Shown: one piece after another, positions 47,982-55,481 of the stretch | Numbering within the stretch: the first letter of the stretch is position 1 | How the letters are laid out: every line of letters starts with the position of its first letter | Assembly (NCBI GenBank): GCA_934370925.1 | Contig: CAKRNG010000002.1 | Span: forward strand, 1 to 64,000 | Source: an uncultured Lacticaseibacillus sp. | GTDB lineage: Bacteria; Bacillota; Bacilli; Lactobacillales; Lactobacillaceae | Length of the DNA stretch: 64,000 nucleotides | Direction: 5' to 3' | Notes under the pieces: generated by a model | The model's input: only the letters and a program-made list of their open reading frames with translations | Databases searched by the model: none | What the model was told of the DNA's origin: nothing | Translations under genes and position numbers: made by a program

Positions 47982-48872
47982 ATGGATATTCAAAAAATTG
48001 CCACATTCGTGGATTTGGCCGCCACCCTCAGCTTCACAGCGACGGCAGAAAATTTATTTCTAACCCAGGCAACCGTCACCAAGCATATCCAGTCGCTGGA
48101 AAAGGAATGGGCGGTCACACTATTTGTGCGAAACCAGCACAAAGTTGAATTGACCAAGGTTGGGGCGGCGATTGTAACGCCGGCTAGAAATGTTGTGGCG
48201 GACTACCGCGGCATCAAAAACGTTATTCGTAACGTTCAGGATGAAGAAGCGCTTGATTTACGAATTACGACCATTCCAACCGTGACCAACTATAAGGCTT
48301 TCGGGGCAATCACCAACTTCCACCTGAAGAATCCTGATGTACACCTTAAGATTCAGGAACTGGAAAGCCAACAATTACGCCCCAGTCTTGAACGGGCTGA
48401 CAGTGACGTGATTTTTATCCGGACATTTGGGGATGAAGATCAAGACTTAGAGACCATTGTGACCGAAACGGACGAATTTGTGGCGGTTATGCCGGTCAAT
48501 CATCCGCTGGTACAAACACGTCAATTGGATTTGGGTCAACTTGCGGGGGAGAATTTGTTGGTCTTGGGCGCAGCGACGAACATGTATGATCCCTTCTTGG
48601 CCCTCGTTCGGCTGGCGGGTTTTCACCCCCAAATTACTTACAGCGGGGAACGAATCGATTTAATTCTCGACTTAGTGAACTCGGGAATGGGTATTGGTGT
48701 ACTGATGGGCAAGAGCATGAATTTGGCAAACTACCCGAACTTAATACGTGTGCCGTTAAAGGAGCAAATTCACAGTCAACTGGTCTTTGCACGCAAAGCA
48801 GGGACACACGCACCTGCAAATGAGCGTATTTGGTCGTTTCTAAAGACCACGTTCGCCAATCCAACGGTCTAA
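47982..48872 (+). CDS. LysR-family regulator, probably of the lpd cluster
   Basis: The protein has 296 residues. It has an N-terminal winged helix-turn-helix (FVDLAATLSFTATAENLFLTQATVTKHI, residues 8-35, read in parts) and a C-terminal effector-binding domain (about 90-290, with two PBP-like lobes). LysR regulators usually sense a small aromatic or other ligand and activate a neighbouring operon. It lies between the DUF554 gene and lpdC, and matching palindromes flank it. It is probably the activator of hydroxybenzoate decarboxylation (inferred). Confidence 0.85.
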   Translation: MDIQKIATFVDLAATLSFTATAENLFLTQATVTKHIQSLEKEWAVTLFVRNQHKVELTKVGAAIVTPARNVVADYRGIKNVIRNVQDEEALDLRITTIPTVTNYKAFGAITNFHLKNPDVHLKIQELESQQLRPSLERADSDVIFIRTFGDEDQDLETIVTETDEFVAVMPVNHPLVQTRQLDLGQLAGENLLVLGAATNMYDPFLALVRLAGFHPQITYSGERIDLILDLVNSGMGIGVLMGKSMNLANYPNLIRVPLKEQIHSQLVFARKAGTHAPANERIWSFLKTTFANPTV

Positions 48873-48883
48873 GCGGACGATTC

Positions 48884-48898
48884 ATTCCAGTTTGGAAT
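48884..48898. promoter_or_regulatory. LysR-type operator candidate 2 (before lpdC)
   Basis: ATTCCA-GTT-TGGAAT is a perfect 6-bp inverted repeat with a T-N11-A core (48885-48897), 84 bases before the lpdC start. It matches 47911-47925 at 12 of 15 bases. Confidence 0.68.
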
Positions 48899-48981
48899 AG
48901 TTAAGCCTAATATCTGAATTTTCATCTTTCCGCGTTCCGTTCATACTAACGATTGTAAGTTAAATGAACGGAGGAAATAAC

Positions 48982-50457
48982 ATGTCAGAATCAAAGTATG
49001 ATCTGCGTAAGGTCATTGAAGAACTTAAACAGTTACCTGGCCAGTATCACGAAACTGACCTTGAAATTGACCCTGAAGCTGATTTATCTGGTGTTTACCG
49101 GTACATCGGTTCAGGTGGGACCGTTAAACGTCCAACGCAGGAAGGTCCCGCAATGATGTTTAATAACGTGAAGGGCTTCAGCCACTCACGGGTGCTCATC
49201 GGGGTACTTGCAAGTCGGAAGCGTGTGGGGCAGATTATACATCACGACTGGCACACATTGGGCCAGTACCTGAATGAAGCTGTTTCCAACCCAATCAACC
49301 CTGTACTTGTTGATAAAAAGGACGCGCCTGCACAGGAAGTTGTTCACCTGGCAACGGATGAAGGCTTTGACATTCGTAAGCTGTTGGCAGCACCAACGAA
49401 CACACCTGACGATGCAGGTCCTTACATCACAATGGGGGTTGTTCGTGGTTCTAGCCCGGATGGGAGCCAGCACGATGTCACCATTCACCGGATGGTTCTT
49501 GAAGACGAGAACACAATTGGGATGTACATCATGCCGGGTGGGCGTCATATCGGTGCCTTCTTGAAGCAGTACGAAGCTGACAACAAGCCAATGCCAATCA
49601 CCATTAACATTGGGCTTGATCCCGTTATTCCAGTGGGCGTTACTTTCGAGCCACCTACAACACCACTTGGTTACGATGAACTCGGCGTTGCGGGTGCGAT
49701 TCGTAACGAAGCCGTTGAACTCGTGCAGGGCGTTGCCGTTAACGAAACCGGGATTGCGCGTGCTGAATGGATTATTGAGGCAGAAATCTTGCCAAACACG
49801 TCCATGCAGGAAGACATTAATACGAACACCGGCTTTGCGATGCCAGAATTCCCTGGCTACAACGGCACTGCCAATCCGGCTGTCCACGTGGTTAAGATTA
49901 AGGCTGTGACACACCGTGCGGATAACCCAATTGTGCAGACGACAATCGGGCCTTCTGAAGAACACGTCTCCATGGCGGGTATCCCAACAGAAGCCTCTAT
50001 CTTGAGTTTGGTTGACTGAGCAATTCCTGGTAAGGTCACGAACGTTTACAACCCACCAGCTGGTGGCGGGAAGCTCATGACCATCATGCAGATTCATAAG
50101 GATGACATCAACGATGAAGGCATTCAGCGTCAGGCGGCATTGCTCGCTTTCTCTGCCTTCAAGGAATTGAAAACCGTGATTTTGGTTGACGAAGACGTTG
50201 ATATTTTCGACATGAACGATGTGATGTGGACTTTGAACACACGCTTCCAGGCGGATAAGGACATTATGGTGCTTGAAGGATTGCGGAATCACCCGCTGGA
50301 TCCATCCGAGCGCCCTGAATACGACCCCGCACGAATTCGTCAGCGTGGGATGAGTTCCAAGATGGTACTTGATGGGACGTTCCCGTACGACATGAAGGAT
50401 CAGTTCGTTCGGGCACCATTCAAGGAAATGCCTAACTGGCGCGATTACTTGAAGTAA
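48982..50457 (+). pseudogene. lpdC: UbiD-family gallate/hydroxybenzoate decarboxylase LpdC, interrupted by in-frame TGA
   Basis: LpdC is the prenylated-FMN-dependent catalytic subunit that decarboxylates gallate or protocatechuate. From ATG 48982 (site ACGGAGG) to TAA 50455-50457 the frame would give 491 codons, the usual family length, but codon 346 is TGA (50017-50019), between SLVD and AIPGKVTNVYNPPAGGGK. Everything after the TGA, including DEDVDIFDMNDVMWTLNTRF and DPSERPEYDP, is intact and in the same frame. A 345-residue truncated product would lack the C-terminal dimerisation region. A recent nonsense mutation is most likely; readthrough or a sequence error are alternatives. A restart at ATG 50077 would make 126 residues. 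Confidence 0.9.
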
Positions 50458-50468
50458 ACAGATAGGAA

Positions 50469-50507
50469 CGAGAGGTTGCGCCAAAATCCTTTTGGCGCAG
50501 CCTCTCG
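50469..50507. repeat. Intergenic repeat family R1, member F (ends only)
   Basis: CGAGAGGTTGCGCCAAAA, a TCC loop, and TTTTGGCGCAGCCTCTCG form an 18-bp hairpin with a single mismatch. It consists of the two inverted ends of the R1 family with nothing between. It lies between lpdC and lpdB and may reduce transcription into lpdB. Confidence 0.8.
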
Positions 50508-50552
50508 TCATACATAAACTTAAGTGCACCATTGGCACGAGGAGGGGTATTG

Positions 50553-51164
50553 ATGAAGAAAATTGTGATTGGTATTACAGGCGCTTCTGGAACAATTTAT
50601 GCATTATCATTGTTAAAAGCATTGGCAACCATGCCTGATGTGGAAACCCACCTCGTGATGAGCAAGTGGGCGAAAGAAAATTTGGCACTTGAAGCGACTG
50701 GTTATACGCTCGCAGATGTCCGTAATTTGGCGGATGCCACATATGATGAACGGGATATGGGGGCTAAGATTGCGAGTGGTTCCTTCCGTCACGACGGGAT
50801 GGTCGTCGTGCCCGCCAGCATGAAGTCCATCGCGAGCATTGCGACTGGGATGGGGGACACACTCGTTGGTCGAGCGGCTGATGTCACGCTGAAGGAACGG
50901 CGCCCGCTAATTGTGGTGCCACGTGAATCGCCGTTTAACCAGATTCATCTGGAAAACATGCTGAAACTGGCACGAATGGGCGTCGAAATTATTCCTCCTA
51001 TTCCCGCCTTTTATAACCGTCCTAAAACAATCGCGGACATCGTGAACCACACAACCGAAAAGCTTCTGGACCACCTTGGCATCGACAATGAGCTGAGTCC
51101 GCGGTGGGAAGGAATGACCGCAGCAAAGGAGCAGACGCGTCATGACGAATCAAGTTACGTTTGA
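50553..51164 (+). CDS. lpdB: UbiX-family flavin prenyltransferase LpdB
   Basis: LpdB-type proteins prenylate FMN to make the cofactor of UbiD/LpdC decarboxylases. The 203-residue protein has the N-terminal GITGASGTIYALSLLKAL FMN loop, the VVVPASMKSIASIATG segment (near 93) and VVPRESPFNQIHLENM (near 128). ATG 50553 follows CGAGGAGGGG. It overlaps lpdD by 23 bases. The cofactor enzyme appears intact although lpdC is interrupted. Confidence 0.93.
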   Translation: MKKIVIGITGASGTIYALSLLKALATMPDVETHLVMSKWAKENLALEATGYTLADVRNLADATYDERDMGAKIASGSFRHDGMVVVPASMKSIASIATGMGDTLVGRAADVTLKERRPLIVVPRESPFNQIHLENMLKLARMGVEIIPPIPAFYNRPKTIADIVNHTTEKLLDHLGIDNELSPRWEGMTAAKEQTRHDESSYV

Positions 51165-51558
51165 AGAGACACAAGCGGGTTACAGCATCCAGGCTCGCGT
51201 TAAACGTGAGGCAAAGGACTTGCTGATTGAGATTGTTGGTGGCGATGTTCCTCATTATGGTGTCGTGACCACCATTCAACCGGATGGGAACACGCAAACG
51301 GTTAGTCTCCCCAGTCGCCCCGGACATGTCCATCAAGAAGGCGTCTTGACACGACAAATTGCGCGTCTCATTCAACCCGTATTGACGGGGAATGCGGTGA
51401 TTGTTAGTGGCATGCACGTTAATGCCATTACCCCTGAGCAGATGCGTGCAGCGGGCCCAATGACCGCAAATCTCGGCCGTCAAATTCGGGATTGGTTGGT
51501 CGCAAATCCGCCCAGTGATCAGAAGGTGACGTACGCACCAGGTAGCGCAACAAAATAA
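51142..51558 (+). CDS. lpdD: LpdD-like subunit/accessory protein of hydroxybenzoate decarboxylase
   Basis: This 138-residue protein of unknown biochemical role is found with UbiX and UbiD in gallate-type decarboxylase clusters. It includes GGDVPHYGVVTT, RPGHVHQEGVLTRQIARLI and NAVIVSGMHVNAITPEQM. It starts within lpdB (AAAGGAG site), so translation is coupled. In Lactiplantibacillus plantarum lpdC is known to lie apart from lpdB-lpdD; here all three are together. Confidence 0.82.
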   Translation: MTNQVTFEETQAGYSIQARVKREAKDLLIEIVGGDVPHYGVVTTIQPDGNTQTVSLPSRPGHVHQEGVLTRQIARLIQPVLTGNAVIVSGMHVNAITPEQMRAAGPMTANLGRQIRDWLVANPPSDQKVTYAPGSATK

Positions 51559-51579
51559 ATGTGCCTGCACAAACGATAA

Positions 51580-51670
51580 AAGCCAGGCGCACATGAGGCT
51601 GCGCCAGAAGACTGGATGTAATGTTCGTGTACCTTGGACTTATGGCGCACCCACGATGCACGCCTGGCTT
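51580..51670. terminator. Terminator shared by lpdD and the dipeptidase, with repeat D in its loop
   Basis: AAGCCAGGCG (51580-51589) pairs with CGCCTGGCTT (51661-51670). Between the arms lies R1 member D, so the repeat seems to have entered the loop of a pre-existing terminator. The two genes converge here. Confidence 0.7.
51595..51652 (+). repeat. Intergenic repeat family R1, member D (short)
   Basis: GAGGCTGCGCCAGAAGAC (51595-51612) followed by TGGATGTAATGTTCGTGTACC and CTTGGACTTATGGCGCAC. The reverse complement matches both outer parts of members B and C, but their inner hairpin module (about 110 bases) is absent; the junction is at a GAC that borders the module on both sides in member C. 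Confidence 0.8.
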
Positions 51671-51688
51671 GTGTCGTCTTAAGCTTGT

Positions 51689-53116
51689 TTACAGATTCGG
51701 GTCCACCTTGAACGTCAGCACGGATTTACTTGTTGACTGGTCCAACATCAGCATACGTAAGGTTTCCCACGCTGTATCGGCCTGCTTGACAACCGTAAAC
51801 GTTGCGGTTGTGGCTAGTTCTGCCAATTCTTTGGGGTGGGAAAGGGTCATCGCCGTCTTATCGGTTGCGGCAATTAACGCGACATGTTGTGCGTGCACCG
51901 TCGTTTGGGTGTTGGTCACGTGAGGTAAATATTCGTGATAATGTGCGTCCATCAAGACACCCGCCAATTTATACTGCCAGTAAGCGGCATCCAGACTCGC
52001 AGGCATGCCCCCTTTTTGGTAAGAATCAGGCGTTGTTGACGTGCCGGCAAAGAATGGGACAAATTGGCTTTGAGAAGGAACCCCCATGGCGAGCCAGTGA
52101 ATGTTCGCAATTTCTGCGGGGAGGTCCTGACGTAGCTGTAAAACGTGGCTTTCTTGTGTTTGCGCCACGCTGATGGGGCGGAATTTGTGCGCGTCCGTTG
52201 CATCGGGCAAGCGGGCAGCGGGGTCGTATGGTGTGTCTTGGAAATGTCGGGACAAGAAGTTCGTCGCGTCTTCCAGTTGTAACGGCCGGTCGGGATGCAT
52301 AATAAAGGGCAAATCGGAACTGGTAGGCGTTTCGGTCATTGCTTGTTTAGGTGACAGTAATTGGTGTCCATCCCAAACACGTGGCGTGTTGTACATCCGG
52401 TCGCTCGGATCATCCGTCCCAAAGATGCGGCGCGAGTTGAAGGGTGTGCCAGGTTGCCACAAGTGATTGTCTGTCGCAAATTGTTTTAATGTCGCATCCG
52501 TCATGAAGCCATCACTCTCAAAATCGACAACCTCGATGCTCAGTTGGTTTGCTGCGACAGCATAAGCATCATCAGGAATACGCTGGGCCAACCAGTGGTG
52601 CCCCGACACGATTTCCATGTACCAAGCTTCATCGTGGTCGGCAAACAGGACGCCGTTCGATTCACCCGTCCCGTATGTCTCGATGAGCTCACCCAGCCGT
52701 TGCACCCCAGCACGTGCGGTTTGAATATAAGGGAGAACAACCGTCACCATGCATTCTTCCAGAATCGCGTTATCTACAAAGGGGTCAAATCCCTGCACGC
52801 GCGCGTTTGCATATGTACTTTCGGTGGCACTCATGGCAACGCCGGCACTGTTGATGCCGTCTTCCTCGAAAACGCCATACTTGTCCGTCCACTCGGGTGT
52901 TGCGGTGTATTGCAAACTATCGTCGGGTAACGGAATCTGAATGCCAGTGTCGTTTGACGTATAAACGGCGTTAGTTCGGTGCGCAGCGGGGCGAACCACC
53001 ATGTGTTTTGGCCAAGATGACCGGGAATCTTCATTTCGCCCGATCATCACGGACCCATCTGCGGAGGCCGCCTTGCCGATGAGAATGCTGGTGCAAGAAG
53101 AACGATAGTGTGCCAT
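51689..53116 (-). CDS. pepD: C69-family dipeptidase
   Basis: This cytoplasmic dipeptidase of 475 residues cleaves a wide range of dipeptides and is common in lactic acid bacteria. It belongs to the N-terminal-nucleophile fold: the N-terminal CTSILIGKAASADGSVMIGRNED carries the catalytic Cys at position 8 after MAHYRSS. Further motifs are VAMSATESTYAN and ESNGVLFADHDEAWYMEIV. ATG 53116 has an AGGAGAAA site; the frame continues upstream without one. Several paralogues are typical, so the exact number is unclear. Confidence 0.9.
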   Translation of the reverse strand: MAHYRSSCTSILIGKAASADGSVMIGRNEDSRSSWPKHMVVRPAAHRTNAVYTSNDTGIQIPLPDDSLQYTATPEWTDKYGVFEEDGINSAGVAMSATESTYANARVQGFDPFVDNAILEECMVTVVLPYIQTARAGVQRLGELIETYGTGESNGVLFADHDEAWYMEIVSGHHWLAQRIPDDAYAVAANQLSIEVVDFESDGFMTDATLKQFATDNHLWQPGTPFNSRRIFGTDDPSDRMYNTPRVWDGHQLLSPKQAMTETPTSSDLPFIMHPDRPLQLEDATNFLSRHFQDTPYDPAARLPDATDAHKFRPISVAQTQESHVLQLRQDLPAEIANIHWLAMGVPSQSQFVPFFAGTSTTPDSYQKGGMPASLDAAYWQYKLAGVLMDAHYHEYLPHVTNTQTTVHAQHVALIAATDKTAMTLSHPKELAELATTATFTVVKQADTAWETLRMLMLDQSTSKSVLTFKVDPNL

Positions 53117-53189
53117 ATTTTTTCTCCTAGATGCGTCTTTATTTAACATAACCAGTATACCGTGCACCTTTAACTTTTGCATGTGGTTT

Positions 53190-53253
53190 GTCGGGGCGGT
53201 TACAGGAATAAGTTTAGCTCCGGCTTTAATGTGTCTCCAGTGGTGGGGCACGG
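53190..53253 (+). repeat. Dispersed repeat R2, copy 2
   Basis: GGCGGTTACAGGAATAAG through TCTCCAGTGGTGGGGCACGG matches the reverse complement of 5197-5259. It is intergenic, upstream of both the dipeptidase and the tautomerase genes. Identity is about four-fifths, so the copies are not recent. Confidence 0.68.
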
Positions 53254-53262
53254 TCTTCAAAT

Positions 53263-53298
53263 TTCCCAAAAAGTCTTCCCGCTCTTTGGGAAGACTTT
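53263..53298. other. Overlapping alternative hairpins
   Basis: AAAGTCTTCCC (53270-53280) pairs with GGGAAGACTTT (53288-53298). TTCCCAAA (53263-53270) can instead pair with TTTGGGAA (53285-53292). No T-run follows. It directly adjoins repeat R2 and may be part of it. The 298-base gap 53117-53414 holds nothing else that I can support. Confidence 0.5.
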
Positions 53299-53414
53299 CC
53301 GCGTCGCCCTTAATTCAAAAGAACAACTTTACATGGGCGTGTATTTAGCTGATACTTATTTGGAAGAACTTTTTCAATAAAATTATCTTTGGTTAATCAT
53401 GGAGGAAACATCGT

Positions 53415-53603
53415 ATGCCTATCGTACACATTGAGCTCATTGAAGGTCGCAGCCAAGAGAAGCTTAGTCAGCTTTGCAAGGACGTTACTGCAGCCATTGT
53501 TAAGAACACGGGTGCACCCGCAGAACACGTGCACGTGGTTCTGAACGAAATGGCCAAGGACCGTTATGCTGTTGGTGGCACCTTGAAGTCTGAAGAAAAC
53601 TAG
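53415..53603 (+). CDS. 4-oxalocrotonate tautomerase family protein
   Basis: This 62-residue protein of the 4-OT superfamily has the catalytic Pro right after the initiator Met (MPIVHIELIEGRS) and the VVLNEM segment. Such enzymes tautomerise keto/enol acids, often in aromatic breakdown, but short 4-OT proteins in lactobacilli have no proven substrate. ATG 53415 has an ATGGAGG site. It is two genes from the lpd cluster, which may be chance. Confidence 0.9.
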   Translation: MPIVHIELIEGRSQEKLSQLCKDVTAAIVKNTGAPAEHVHVVLNEMAKDRYAVGGTLKSEEN

Positions 53604-53744
53604 GCGACACAGATTTAATGAATCTTTATGGGCACCCGTTAAAAGCCGTGTCTATGCAGATATAGGTCCCACAATTTACCACGGCCGCGTTTTGGGTCGT
53701 GGTATAATTTTGGTCAGGATACGAATTTAGAAATGAGGCACGAC

Positions 53745-54488
53745 ATGCGTTACTGGGAACGATTAGTCCAACTAGGAACTAAATACGCGCAACTACCCGT
53801 GGTTGCTGATCAGGTAACTGCTGTCACGGCGGGGCGGGATGCAATCATTGCGCGCACACTGCCTGCACACCAACTGCCACATTTAGGTCTCGACCTCACA
53901 ACGATTGCGATGGCGGGGACAGTGCCGGATGGGAAGATTGAAGAACTGATTGCGCTAGATCACATGCTGGGGAATTTTCGCTGGTACATTGCCTACCATT
54001 ACGGCGTGTGGGCGTACATTACGCAAGAACTCATTCAGACGTGGACACAATTATACCCAAACCGACGCTATCTAGAAGTTGCCGCCGGGAATGGCCTCAT
54101 GAGCTACGGCTTACGGCAGGCTGGCGCGACCGTTATTTGTACGGATGCACTTACTTGGATTGATGAGAATGGAACGGGCAAGACGCCGTGGACCCCCGTT
54201 GAACAGGCAACGTCCACCAGTGCACTTTGGGAATATGGCGATCAGGTGGACGCAGTGATTATGGCGTGGAGTCCAGACCGTGATCCGAGTGATGCACATT
54301 TACTTGAAACCATTCGGCAACATTTTCCCCAGCTTGAACTTTTCGTGATTGGTGACCGGTTCGGCATCACGAATAGCCGGCTGTTTTGGCGGAAGGCGCG
54401 GATGGTACCGGATAAAAAACTTCTGAAATTGAATCAAGCTTTCCGCAAGTTCGATGCCGTTGGGGACCGTATTTACCTGATGCATTAG
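53745..54488 (+). CDS. SAM-dependent methyltransferase-like protein
   Basis: The product has 247 residues. A class I methyltransferase motif YLEVAAGNGLMSYGLRQAGA lies near residue 110, followed by VICTDALTW and VDAVIMAWSPDRDPSD. The substrate is unknown. The start ATG 53745 has GAGG upstream; ATG 53733 is in frame too. It may be co-transcribed with the next gene, 30 bases downstream. Confidence 0.7.
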   Translation: MRYWERLVQLGTKYAQLPVVADQVTAVTAGRDAIIARTLPAHQLPHLGLDLTTIAMAGTVPDGKIEELIALDHMLGNFRWYIAYHYGVWAYITQELIQTWTQLYPNRRYLEVAAGNGLMSYGLRQAGATVICTDALTWIDENGTGKTPWTPVEQATSTSALWEYGDQVDAVIMAWSPDRDPSDAHLLETIRQHFPQLELFVIGDRFGITNSRLFWRKARMVPDKKLLKLNQAFRKFDAVGDRIYLMH

Positions 54489-54518
54489 TCTGGAAAGAAA
54501 GACGTAGGGGGATTCATC

Positions 54519-55481
54519 GTGTTTAAACACGCAATTATTTACGTATTGGGCCTCGTTGTGGTCGTTTTGGCGGGTCTGTCACTGAGCAATGCTGACGAAA
54601 TTGCTTATAGTAACGTTCTCAATCACGCGGGGATTACGGATCAAGCGTTCGTTTACCACACCAAGCGCACGAAGACCGTGGCGGACGTGGTGAAGACGTT
54701 TGAAGCTGATACGACGCGCGATGACTACCAAGTGCAGTTTGCGCTGGGGAAAAACAAAACAATCTTTTACGCAAAGGGCGAATATACCAAGTTGCCACTC
54801 CGGTCCGGCCACTTTTTCACCTCAGCGGACTTCACCTCTAGTCTGCCCGTTGCCGTCGTGGGGACTAACCTGAAGTCGAAACTATATAAGGCTGGCGACC
54901 AGGAATATTTGAAACTATCAGGCAAGTACATTCCCGTTGTGGGGACGGTCGGTGCGGCTTCTGCAACACGCCTGAACAACCATGTATTCCTCAACGCCTC
55001 CACAACACGTCAATCGATTAACCCTAAGCTGAACACGGTTGAAATTTTTGTGGACGGCGTGAATCAATCTGACCTAGGGCTATTCACCAAGGCATTCGGT
55101 GCCAGCCCGCACAAGGTGAGTGTAGCGCAAACGCAAAACCACGAAACTTGGTGGGAGCTCTATGGTGGGTGGATGGCAGCTGTCGTCTTCACGGCGCTGG
55201 GGATGGCGATTATCGGTCTCTTGACGGCGCTCATGACACCGATGACGGCGCTCGATGCACTTGATGCCCCACAACAAAACCGTTATATTTGGCGATTAGG
55301 AACCCGTTATCTTCCGGGCATGGCGATTGTCACCGTGGTGGGGACGGCGTTCTCATGGTGGCAATTCTACCTAACTGACCACTTCCGTCTAGTCGTTGTG
55401 AGTGCGGTGCTTTACGGCTGTTACATTTTGGCCACCCAACTCTTCATGCACCTTCGTTTAAACAGAAAGGAAACTCGCTAG
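54519..55481 (+). CDS. MacB/FtsX-like membrane protein (no ATPase nearby)
   Basis: This 320-residue protein has an N-terminal membrane helix (about 5-23), a large outside domain (about 30-210) and three further helices (about 219-242, 265-288, 292-312). The layout resembles a MacB/FtsX-type ABC permease with its periplasmic core domain, but no ATP-binding gene adjoins it. The start is GTG 54519 with GTAGGGGG upstream. It shares a base with the rsmF start (TAGTG). The function is unknown. Confidence 0.6.
   Translation: MFKHAIIYVLGLVVVVLAGLSLSNADEIAYSNVLNHAGITDQAFVYHTKRTKTVADVVKTFEADTTRDDYQVQFALGKNKTIFYAKGEYTKLPLRSGHFFTSADFTSSLPVAVVGTNLKSKLYKAGDQEYLKLSGKYIPVVGTVGAASATRLNNHVFLNASTTRQSINPKLNTVEIFVDGVNQSDLGLFTKAFGASPHKVSVAQTQNHETWWELYGGWMAAVVFTALGMAIIGLLTALMTPMTALDALDAPQQNRYIWRLGTRYLPGMAIVTVVGTAFSWWQFYLTDHFRLVVVSAVLYGCYILATQLFMHLRLNRKETR

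Noticed and set aside
50017..50019. TGA in lpdC as a selenocysteine codon
   Set aside because: UbiD enzymes have no selenocysteine, the site is not catalytic, and no SECIS-like hairpin or Sec machinery is visible.
53177..53380. Open frame of 67 codons upstream of the tautomerase gene
   Set aside because: It lies over repeat R2 and the alternative hairpins and has no ribosome site.
53415..53603. 4-OT protein as part of the lpd pathway
   Set aside because: Non-oxidative decarboxylation gives a phenol with no ring opening, so no tautomerase step is needed; proximity alone is not enough.
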